From Patiria pectinifera (Eukaryota > Echinodermata > Asteroidea > Valvatida > Asterinidae): 64,000 nucleotides of DNA. Below, piece after piece: positions 44,401 through 50,575 of the stretch. The DNA is taken from NCBI GenBank assembly GCA_029964075.1, contig CM057134.1, forward strand, positions 18,330,905-18,394,904. Direction: 5' to 3'. The notes under the pieces are model-generated. The model ran no database searches. It saw only the letters and a program-made list of their open reading frames with translations, and had not been told where the DNA came from. The position numbers and the translations under genes are program-made. Within the stretch, counting starts at the first letter, position 1; each line of letters begins with the position of its first letter.

Positions 44401-44566
44401 CAAGACCTCCAAGGGCATCGATGGCTGCGAGCTCCTCTGCTGTGGGCGGGGCTTCAACACCCGGGAGGAGGTGATCGTGGAGAGGTGCAGCTGCAAGTTC
44501 CACTGGTGCTGTTACGTCAAGTGCAACACGTGCCGGCGGACGGTGGACGTGCACACCTGCAAGTGA
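26350..44566 (+). CDS. Wnt4: Wnt4 secreted signalling ligand, complete gene in seven coding exons
   Basis: Exons 26350-26435, 26878-26992, 29964-30090, 40047-40217, 40455-40558, 43473-43649 and 44276-44566 join without a frame break into 356 residues, close to the roughly 350 of vertebrate Wnt4. The protein has a signal peptide (about residues 1-25), 24 cysteines in the mature chain (typical for Wnts), N-glycosylation sequons at N93 (NCT) and N302 (NKT), the thumb hairpin CHGVSGSC at 213-220 that carries the palmitoleoylated serine, and the cysteine-rich C-terminal finger ending [25 protein letters not shown] and [20 protein letters not shown] distinguish it as the Wnt4 subfamily. Wnts are acylated by Porcupine in the endoplasmic reticulum, carried by Wntless and bind Frizzled receptors. 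No key residue is missing. All six introns begin GT and end AG. The start ATG has A at -3 and G at +4. Confidence 0.97.
26436..26877 (+). other. Wnt4 intron 1 (442 bp)
   Basis: GT-AG intron, AT-rich. It contains an open frame at about 26600-26788 with no similarity I can name. Nothing else stands out. Confidence 0.8.
26878..26992 (+). CDS. Wnt4: Wnt4 coding exon 2
   Basis: The exon completes leucine 29 and encodes residues 30-67, including the first two conserved mature cysteines (C48, C61) in ESCEDLPGL and [11 protein letters not shown], the N-terminal Wnt signature. The acceptor is TTTTTTTGCCAG and the donor GAG, GTAAGA, leaving phase 0. The only in-frame alternative acceptor nearby would change the frame, so the start at 26878 is firm. 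Confidence 0.93.
27165..27235 (+). repeat. ACAAGTC-type minisatellite, block A
   Basis: Several AATCACAAGTC/CACAAGTC words occur in 70 bp, in the same polarity as the large block at 28131-28533. Confidence 0.6.
27320..27495 (-). repeat. GACTTGTGATT minisatellite, block B (opposite polarity)
   Basis: GACTTGTGATT and variants (GGCTTGTGATT, GGCTTATGATT) repeat with a period of about 10-11 bases from 27323 to 27356 and again from 27400 to 27494. This is the reverse complement of the AATCACAAGTC unit in blocks A and C. Confidence 0.85.
28131..28533 (+). repeat. AATCACAAGTCATCACAAGTC minisatellite, block C
   Basis: About 400 bp of units of 10-22 bases built from AATCACAAGTC, CATCACAAGTC and CGTCACAAGTC, with frequent substitutions, so the array is old or not being homogenised. 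It is directly opposite in polarity to block B, 640 bp upstream. Confidence 0.9.
29964..30090 (+). CDS. Wnt4: Wnt4 coding exon 3
   Basis: The exon encodes residues 68-109 and the first base of codon 110: [29 protein letters not shown]. It carries C83 and C94 and the N-glycosylation site N93-C-T. ECQ.QF.NRRWNC is a hallmark of all Wnts. The acceptor is TTCTGCTTGCAG and the donor GGTAAGT. A separate VMDS exon implies an intron that I do not recall in vertebrate WNT4. Confidence 0.95.
30713..30811. mobile_element. 99-bp MITE with CACTCTCAAAACGC ends
   Basis: CACTCTCAAAACGC at the left and GCGTTTTGAGAGTG at the right are exact inverted copies, flanked by TA on both sides (30711-30712 and 30812-30813). 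The interior consists of GGTTAAAATTTT/AATTTTAACCAA words that also pair. The ends resemble those of the element at 57325-57742. Confidence 0.8.
34680..34965 (-). mobile_element. tRNA-like unit between short direct repeats
   Basis: On the minus strand, GGTGGTCGAGTTGTAAGACG (weak A box) and GGGTTCGAGTCCC (strong B box) lie at tRNA-like spacing within about 34768-34850. TATAAGGTTTTTGCCCTTCACC...TATAAACAC at 34680-34718 recurs at 34931-34965, so the unit sits between two copies of a 35-40 bp sequence. It could be a tRNA pseudogene, or a SINE whose insertion or a duplication made the flanking copies. Confidence 0.45.
38297..38799 (+). mobile_element. TTAA-flanked MITE, copy 3 (full length)
   Basis: The element begins TTAAAGGGAAGATAC and ends TGTTGTACATTTCCTTTAA, with TTAA at both borders. 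It is the plus-oriented full-length counterpart of 12637-13153. There is no coding capacity; a T run and AAAATGTATTTTTCC lie in the middle where copies 1 and 2 have the GGTCGGCC palindrome. It lies inside Wnt4 intron 3. Confidence 0.7.
38952..38982 (+). promoter_or_regulatory. Paired octamer (ATGCAAAT) sites in Wnt4 intron 3
   Basis: ATGCAAAT occurs at 38952-38959 and 38975-38982, each followed by GAG, in the same orientation and 23 bp apart. ATGCAAAT is the classical POU-domain (Oct) consensus. Two perfect copies this close are unusual in otherwise ordinary sequence, but function is only inferred. Confidence 0.35.
40047..40217 (+). CDS. Wnt4: Wnt4 coding exon 4
   Basis: The exon completes glycine 110 and encodes residues 111-166: [40 protein letters not shown]. 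It contains four conserved cysteines (133, 141, 143, 160). REAAF.. and TR.CS.G are diagnostic Wnt motifs. The acceptor is CCCCCTTCTCTTTCAG and the donor GGTAAGG. Confidence 0.96.
40455..40558 (+). CDS. Wnt4: Wnt4 coding exon 5
   Basis: The exon completes glycine 167 and encodes residues 168-201: [13 protein letters not shown], then [17 protein letters not shown] and NLHNNEAGR are conserved in Wnts; this spacing and wording fit Wnt4. The acceptor is CTGTTTCCCACAG and the donor GTGAGT, leaving phase 0. It lies only 237 bp after exon 4. Confidence 0.96.
41125..41407. mobile_element. MITE with ACCTCCGCCAAGG ends
   Basis: ACCTCCGCCAAGG (41125-41137) and CCTTGGCGGAGGT (41395-41407) are exact inverted copies. 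The interior is non-coding and ends with a CAAACCAACCAACC simple repeat before GATGAAAACATGACC. Both borders adjoin AA-rich sequence; no target duplication longer than TAAAA is evident. Confidence 0.7.
43146..43361 (-). mobile_element. tRNA-derived SINE in Wnt4 intron 5
   Basis: Read on the minus strand: a tRNA-like head (GTGGTCCAATGGTTTACGGTG, then TTGGTTCAAACCC as B box), the body word TGTTCTTGGGCTAGACACTTTAC, and a tail with AAATGGGTACCTGTGAGG. The body word closely matches TGTCCTTGGGCAAGCCACTTCA in the SINE at 58656, so the two belong to the same or related families. It inserted about 110 bp before Wnt4 exon 6. Confidence 0.75.
43473..43649 (+). CDS. Wnt4: Wnt4 coding exon 6 (acylation hairpin)
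   Basis: The exon encodes residues 202-260: [20 protein letters not shown], then the PPFKEIG and [11 protein letters not shown] stretches. It holds the serine-containing hairpin that receives palmitoleate from Porcupine and inserts into the Frizzled groove, with cysteines 211, 213, 220 and 225 intact. The acceptor is CATTCTCTCCCACCAG and the donor CTG, GTAAGT. A SINE in the opposite orientation ends about 110 bp upstream. Confidence 0.97.
43650..44275 (+). other. Wnt4 intron 6 (626 bp)
   Basis: GT-AG intron containing a degenerate minisatellite at 44026-44193. The short open frame across the repeat ([18 protein letters not shown] and so on) is a by-product of a repeat period divisible by three, not a coding exon. 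Confidence 0.8.
44026..44193 (+). repeat. TGYGATTTGAC minisatellite in Wnt4 intron 6
   Basis: TGTGATTTGACCAACGAATTG is doubled almost exactly with a 30-bp period, followed by degenerate 15-bp units (GATTTGTCC, AACTTGTCC, GACTTGACTTG). The array lies 80 bp before exon 7 and may crowd the branch-point region. Confidence 0.8.
44276..44566 (+). CDS. Wnt4: Wnt4 coding exon 7 (C-terminal cysteine-rich domain and stop)
   Basis: The exon encodes residues 261-356 and TGA. It contains twelve cysteines including the CELLCCGRG knot and [13 protein letters not shown], the Wnt finger that contacts Frizzled, and the sequon N302-K-T. It is much richer in G and C than the surrounding DNA, with codon-third-position bias typical of a conserved exon. 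The acceptor is CCCCGTTTCCGCCAG. A stop directly after VDVHTCK is the usual Wnt4 C-terminus. Confidence 0.97.
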   Translation, partial: VPVNENFKPHTESDLVYLVPSPDFCEEDLKMGSLGTHGRRCNKTSKGIDGCELLCCGRGFNTREEVIVERCSCKFHWCCYVKCNTCRRTVDVHTCK

Positions 44567-45302
44567 TAAAGAATGGACGATAGAGGGCGACATGTAAACT
44601 AAACAGTCCTGGGGTGTTTCCCAAACCTTGGCTTCGTTACAGCTTTGGCTTCAGCTTCATTTGTTTGTACGCACGTAACTTTGGCAACTATGGTGGAGTA
44701 TCGATCTATATTGTAGACGCCTCAAAAGGACAAAGTAAGAGTGTTTCCGTTTTACGTTGCAAATGTACCAAGTGGTTTCCTAAGATTCTGGAGCCAGTCT
44801 TAAGCTGGTCCACAACAAGGCCAAGGTTTGGAAAACGTCAACTTAAAGATGGCTTCCATAAAAAAAATCTGATTAGCCATAATTCAGACTTTTGCAACCA
44901 CGCAGCCATCCTTTATCCAGCCAAGAGCTGATTTATCCCCTTCTTCGATGGAGGGCGCAAGCTTAAATGCACAGCAGAGGCTCCTGATATCCCATTTGAT
45001 AACTCATACTATGCAGTGTATATAATATTTACCCTTTTCTGTAACTGACAGATCACTTGATCAAAAAGCACCATGGAAGAGGAAGTTAGATTTTCGTGTT
45101 TGTACAAAATGTAAATATTACATACTGTTGATATTTTATACAATGTAACCACCAAACGTAAAGCTATTTCGACTCACTTTTCATGCATGCTCGTTCGAGC
45201 GATGTTTTTTTTGTATGCATTTTAACGAATCTAACCATTGCAAACTAATCGTGTAGGGGCCTCCGTTTTACACAGACTAGTTTAGTAACATTGTTACACT
45301 GG

Positions 45303-45610
45303 AGTCATGGGCGTCGCGAGGGGGGCTCCCCCCCCCGGGAAAGCCAAAAACAAAAACAAAAGAAAAGGAGAAACAAAAGAAGAAAAAGGAAAAAAGGACG
45401 AGTTGCGAAGTCATATTGCTGTTAATTTAATGCATATTCAACAACATGGACGTCCGAGGGGTGTCAATGGGGTTGGGTGGGAAAATGTCCCCCCGCCCAC
45501 CCTCGAAATTTTTTTTTATAAATTGAGAATATTCCAGAGAAATTACAAGTAATTTGGGAAATCATGTGCTTTTCCCCCCTCTAGAAAAACTCATGGCGAC
45601 GCCCATGACT
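45303..45610. mobile_element. MITE with AGTCATGGGCGTCGC ends
   Basis: AGTCATGGGCGTCGC (45303-45317) and GCGACGCCCATGACT (45596-45610) are exact inverted copies. The interior has C and A runs (CCCCCCCCGGG, AAGAAAAAGGAAAAAAGG) and no coding frame. The superfamily is not determined. Confidence 0.75.
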
Positions 45611-45676
45611 AAGTTAATTTTGATAACGATTCGACTGGAAACACCTATTAATAAGACAATGTAGCCAAGATGGCAA

Positions 45677-45682
45677 AATAAA
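45677..45682 (+). terminator. Candidate polyadenylation signal AATAAA
   Basis: First AATAAA after the Wnt4 stop, 1.1 kb downstream. In AT-rich DNA such hexamers are common, so its use is uncertain. Confidence 0.3.
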
Positions 45683-45896
45683 TTACTATGCAACGTTCTG
45701 AGCTGTTGATGAGGGCGCCCTAACTGCCCATCACAAACGTCTTCTAACTTTTTAATAAGTGAATCGTTTACGATTTACACAACACGTGTACAACGGCTGT
45801 ACAAAATGTAACATAAAGACAAAATGTAACATAAAACCGTGGTTTTGTTTTGTACTTTGTGAGCTTGATTTGGGGTAACTTTCTAACAGTGTACGC

Positions 45897-45936
45897 AATA
45901 AACGAATCCCAGTATTTTACCTAAGCTTTTAATAAA
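45897..45936 (+). terminator. Two clustered AATAAA signals
   Basis: AATAAA at 45897-45902 and 45931-45936, followed within 40 bases by TG-rich sequence (GAGAGTGGTGATGTTTCATTGAATG). A pair of hexamers followed by a G/T-rich stretch is the better polyadenylation candidate for Wnt4. Confidence 0.4.
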
Positions 45937-47587
45937 CATGAGAGTGGTGATGTTTCATTGAATGTCATGTAGTAGTAAATCGAAAACTGAAACAGAAAGG
46001 AAAAGATGTTTCCTTTCTGGCAAAGAGAGTATTTTCCTTTAGGATTTTCTGGCAAATTTTCCAGACCGAGAATAAGGTTAACCGCAGTTCTGGCAGGCTC
46101 CTATGGAAATAATTTTGCTTAATGCTATACGCTCACGGACGGATGGGGGGGGGGGGGAGGGATCCATGCCACCCCCCCCCCAAACAACAACAACAACAAC
46201 ATTTTTTTTGTTAGATAACGTTGCAAAAAAGGCAGGCACTGCGTGAACCACCATCTTTTCCTAAAAATAAATTGTCAAACTGGTCAGAAATTGCCTCGGA
46301 TCACACCACAGAGCATCTAGAACCAACGTTTTTTCCCCACGCCGGAATTTTTTGGGTGCACTTTTTGGGGACCAATGTTTTGTTTTTTTGGCCTCCAAAA
46401 AATTGTTTTCCGGATCCGCCCTTGTATATGCTCTGCAAAAATCGGCTGAGTACCAGTCACTAGTGATAAACACTTGTGATTTTTGTGGCTGGTAATCTGT
46501 TTTTGCGAAGAAAGTTTTTTTAAAGCTTGGCACATTGTTTTAAGGAATTACGGCTTGTTATCTTTTTCTCTTGGCACAAAAAGCAATGCATTGTCGATGA
46601 CGCACTGTTCACTTTTTATCAATTTTATTAATAATCAACCAGCGTGATGTAACACTGCTCCCGTTGTTCCCAACCATAGGGGGCGCCCCATCAGCCAACC
46701 AGTTGCCCTCCCCTCCCATTCACGAATGGTCGCATCCACTTGTTCGCCCGTTCATCGCACCATTTTTTTTTCGCAGACGCGTTTTTATGAAAATCAATGC
46801 CTCGTACAACCGAGTGTTGCCTCTTGACCCCCAGGAACGTATCAGATGTGGCCCTCGTTCCGCTATTCACCTCCATACTGTCTCTCCTAAACCCTCCAAC
46901 AAGGAGAAGAAAAAACACCTTCAGCATAGATCGATAATTAAAATAAGAGACATCCCGTATCAGAAACAAACTTGGCGGGAAATAGTGAGTTTGGCAAGAC
47001 GAGCAGACGATTTTTTCCTCCTCGCAATCGTTTACGACTGTTGACAGTCTGATGCCACTTGAGGTGACAAATGGCGCTCAACCACCTGCAGGACGCCTCA
47101 TTGCATCATTCGCACTTCCTCACCTTTTCGCGATGAATTCTTTCAATTCATCCAAAATCACATTAATTCATTGGGTTCCCTTGTCTCGTTTGTTTTAAGC
47201 TGTTAACAGACAATAATTGTCGACACCATTAGCAGGTGGATGAAAATTTCCGTGTAATTTGTTCTCGGGTGTCAAAGTTGATAGGAATTTTCAAGCGCAA
47301 CGGGAAACCGCGGCACCTGGACTGAAGGTTTTGACGTGGGACCACGGTGAGGGGTCTTGTGTCAACTGCGTCTTTGTTCGCCCTTGACATTTGCAACGTT
47401 CGCACATCTTTAATTGATATCGGTTTTCCTGGTGAAGATTTTGTAACTCGATTACGCAAGTTTGAACACTTTACTGTTACACAATCGACATGTCGGATTT
47501 GATGCATGGGACTGTCAGCAAATAATAGTCTCAAGCATCCAGCCTGTGCAATCGTGGCACCTCGTGTGCTGTCACTAAGTGGAATTT
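45937..47587. other. Downstream intergenic, repeat remnants
   Basis: A G run and C run with AACAACAACAAC simple repeat lie at 46146-46200. CACGGACGGATGGGG near 46134 and CCGGATCCGCCCTTG near 46410 are weakly inverted and may be hAT-like ends of a decayed element. The 46650-47120 part is less repetitive; open frames on both strands overlap there and none is recognised. Confidence 0.35.
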
Positions 47588-47872
47588 GTTATCAATTCCC
47601 AACGATGGTCGGCTTACCATCGTGGAAAACCCCCCAGTTTTTTTCCAAATACTTCTCCCAATTTACCAAATTTAGTTAAGTCCATTTTTTTTGGCAATCA
47701 GCTACATGTGAGTGCGAGCCAGCTATAGTCTGGTTCCCTGACCTGACAATTCCCCCGACGTATGGAGTAGTTTTTTCTGAGTTTTTCCAGTATTAAACAG
47801 GTCGGTGTTACAATATTTGCTATAAAATACTAACCCCAAAATCCATCCATTTCTGAAAATTATAGTATGTTG
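47588..47872 (+). mobile_element. TTAA-family MITE, copy 4 (fragment)
   Basis: It shares with copies 1-3 the ordered words AACGATGGTCGGC, TTACCAAATTTAGTT, CTGGTTCCCTGACCTGACAATTCCCC, CAGGTCGGTGTTACAATATTTGC and CCATTTCTGAAAATTATAG. The 5' part and the 3' terminus are missing. It is closest to copy 2 at 23121-23642. Confidence 0.6.
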
Positions 47873-48053
47873 TATAGAACCTTTCAACCTTTAAAGGTTT
47901 CCAAGGCACTTTTACAAGTATTTTTCTATTAAATCAGGATTTCAAGGCAGTAAAAATAACACATAAAAATCTTACGAAGGATATTAAATATTGGAAATCC
48001 GGTTTTCTCAATGTCAAATCTTGAAGGCTATTTTTGATCAGAAGTATTATTTC

Positions 48054-48316
48054 TGGTAATGAAACCAAGGATTCCTCAAAAGTGCCCCAGGCACTGTAGT
48101 TCGCAAGCCTGAAGAAACCTGTAGAGAGAAGACAATGAGAAGAAATTACAGTTTTAGAGGTGGGAGGAAAACCCCAAAAAGAATGTTCAAGGGAAAAGCC
48201 AAGGAATCAGGTAGGGACTGAAAACCAAATCCACATGCGGACCGGGACAGGAATCGAACACTGGCCATACAAGTGGAAGGCGATGACGTAACTAAAGCGC
48301 CAACCTGACCCCCAAC
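48054..48316 (-). mobile_element. tRNA-derived SINE family S, copy 1
   Basis: Nearly collinear with the copy at 49543-49806. On the minus strand it has GTTGGCGC...GTTCGATTCC as promoter-like head, then GATTTGGTTTTCAGTCCCTAC and CCTCCCACCTCTAAAACTGTAATTT, ending CGCAAGCCTG-type words and AAGGATTCC in reverse. CCTCCCACCTCTAAA-type bodies are common in deuterostome SINEs. Confidence 0.7.
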
Positions 48317-48700
48317 GGGGAGATGGGAGGTAGGGAGAAGTGGAAGTGGTTTCCTCCCACTTGTGAAGTTATGCCCAATTCAAACAACCCACAGCTTTTC
48401 AAGCTTTTTGTCGGACAAAAGGCCCACAAAGTGTGATGATATTGGCTTTCCTTTTTCCACTCGCTGTATAAACGAGGACCAGACAGTTGACAAACGCATC
48501 ATATTTGTATTCTAAATATCCGTTCCGTCGCCCGGGTCCACAACAGTCATGTTCACGTGTTGAGAGCGAATTGAATTTGGCCTATCAATTTCATTCTTGT
48601 GCAAGGGTATAGGTTCAATATTGGACAAGAAAATTGGTCTTGCATAGCCGTTGTGCGACGCCAAAAGTGCAGATTAACACCTGACGGGGTAATACACCTC

Positions 48701-48840
48701 AACACGTGTTCATTGTTTTTTTTTGGCACCTTGCCAGTTTGCAACCCACCATGGTTTTGAGCGGGTCCTGAACACGTGTTCACGGCTTGGCACCTTGCCC
48801 GTTTTTAACCCACCATTAGTTTGTGTGGTTCCAGGTCGTT
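48701..48840. repeat. 70-bp tandem duplication
   Basis: AACACGTGTTCA occurs at 48701 and 48771, each followed by GGCACCTTGCC, CAACCCACCAT/TAACCCACCAT and GGTTCC/GGTCC. The two units have diverged moderately. Confidence 0.7.
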
Positions 48841-49135
48841 GCTTCACGTTACGTGACAAAGCACCTGCATGCAGTCTATCCCTTGAGGACAATGTTCCAA
48901 TCTTTTTAATAATCCTGGACTATTTCAGAGGTATCATTACGGCTACTGGGAATTCTGCTGTATTGCTACACTTAGGAAATTGTGAACGAAGTATTGGCTA
49001 GTGCTGTTCTTACCGAAAACTGATATGAAAGTACCTCAATTAAATTTCAACCGAAATTTCACCAAATTTGGCAAAAGGTAAGAAATTACCACTTTTGTTG
49101 GTTGATTCCAGTAAGTTTGTCCAAATTTGGGCTAC

Positions 49136-49395
49136 GCCAACCTGGGGATCAGGTTGGCATGGCGGTACTTTCTTCGCCTTTCTTCCACCGCTGTGACGCC
49201 GGTTCGAATCCCTCCTGGGCCATGTGGATTAGGTTTTCAGTCCCTGCCTGATTCCGTGGGTGTCCCACAGAACATCACTCTGGGGATTTTCAGTCCCTGC
49301 CTGATTCCGTGGGTGTCCCACAGAACATCACTCTGGGGATTTCCTCCCACCACTTTAGACTGTAATTTTCGTCCACATTGTCTACCAAGAAGACC
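49136..49395 (+). mobile_element. SINE family S, copy 2, with internal 54-bp duplication
   Basis: Plus-oriented copy: GGTTCGAATCCC B box near 49200, GGATTAGGTTTTCAGTCCCTGCC, then CCTCCCACCACTTTAGACTGTAATTTTC. The segment TTTTCAGTCCCTGCCTGATT and the following 34 bp are present twice in tandem (49233-49286 and 49287-49340) with no difference that I can see. Downstream sequence departs from copies 1 and 3. Confidence 0.7.
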
Positions 49396-49542
49396 CCGCA
49401 GGAAATAAGTCGAAAGACTTTCGTGGGCTATCCCGGACAATTTCTGAATAATAATATAATAATAATATATGAATAAATAAATATTTGACATTTTGGCAAG
49501 ACGTTAAACGCCATCCCTTTTTTATATTATTATTTCTCACTT

Positions 49543-49806
49543 CTGGCAATGAAACCAAGGATTCCTCAAAAGCGCCCTAGGCACAGTAGCTCGCAAGCCT
49601 GAAGAAATCTGTAGAGACAAGACAATGAGAAGAAAATTACAGTTTTAGAGGTGGGAGGAATACCCAAGAAGAATATTCTGGGTAAAACCAAAGGAATAAG
49701 GTAGGGATTGAAAACCCAATCCATGTGGACCAGAGCAGGAATGGAACCCGGGCCCTATAGTGGTGGAAGGCGAGGACAGTAACCACTGCGCAAACCTGAC
49801 TCCCCA
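49543..49806 (-). mobile_element. SINE family S, copy 3
   Basis: Same architecture and strand as copy 1: minus-strand head GCGCAGTGGTTACTGTCC, box GGGTTCCATTCC (mutated B box), body CCTCCCACCTCTAAAACTGTAATTTTCTTC, and end CTTGCGAGCTACTGTGCC. With copies 1 and 2 it makes three family members within 1.8 kb. Confidence 0.75.
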
Positions 49807-50510
49807 AATGTGTATTTTAATGTGTATGACAATTTGACCAAACTCTTGTGTCTTCTCTTTCTAAAACTAAGGGCCTACTACTAAAAAACAAACGTCCAAT
49901 GATACAGTATGACATATAGCTTCACTAGATACTTCTGGTCTTTTCGTAATCGATCGGCCCTACGCTCACGAATTTCATTTTAAAAGATGGCTCACGCGAA
50001 CCACAGTTCTCTGTACAAGGATGATGTACAGTGCCCTCAATGTGTCGGGAGCAGAGCGGATACGACAAAGCATTCTCACAGACCCTTGTTTGAATGCAAT
50101 GTGCGCCGCCAATTTTACCATTGTCGGAATCGCTGCAAAAATAGTTTCAAAAGTTCGAGCCACATGAACTGGTTCAAACCATGACGTCATAGCCTGAGGT
50201 CATGGCAACATTATTCTATTGGCATCGACCTTTAAGGATGTAATGAAGACAGTTTTGCCAGCAGTGCAGTCGTAGGGAAAACAATAACGGCGCAGCAATA
50301 GCACATAGGCTCGTCCGTCTCTCGAGCGGGGGAAAAACATCTCCGAGTCACAATGAACCCGTGTAATGTTTTGACTGAACCCCCAATGCCCGCTTTTGAG
50401 ATCGCAAGCCAAATAGAGCAACGTATTATTTCGAGCATCCCGCCGTGAGCATTTTTCAGCCCGGTTAAAAGCTCAGGCTTCTTACAAGTACAGTCTCTCT
50501 TTCTGACGGG

Positions 50511-50575
50511 GAATTTATTCCGACCGTGAGGTCCGGGCAGGGCAGCGTGCGCCGGGCAGGTGGTACGGGGCGCGT
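50511..50575. repeat. Segment shared with 53934-53990
   Basis: GAATTTATTCCGACCGTGAG, GTCCG, GCAG and CAGGTGGTACGGGG align with the segment 3.4 kb away with small indels. On the minus strand both encode a GPH.RNKF-containing peptide. Confidence 0.55.

Larger units (their letters stand above)
44567..45936 (+). other. Presumed Wnt4 3' untranslated region
   Basis: After the stop there is no further exon. AATAAA words occur at 45677, 45897 and 45931. A MITE (45303-45610) lies within this interval and would be part of the transcript if one of those signals is used. An open frame at 44614-44931 is not recognised and is probably fortuitous. Confidence 0.4.

Noticed and set aside
44614-44931. Open frame after the Wnt4 stop
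   Set aside because: No acceptor or motif; Wnt4 already ends at its normal C-terminus, so this is 3' untranslated sequence.
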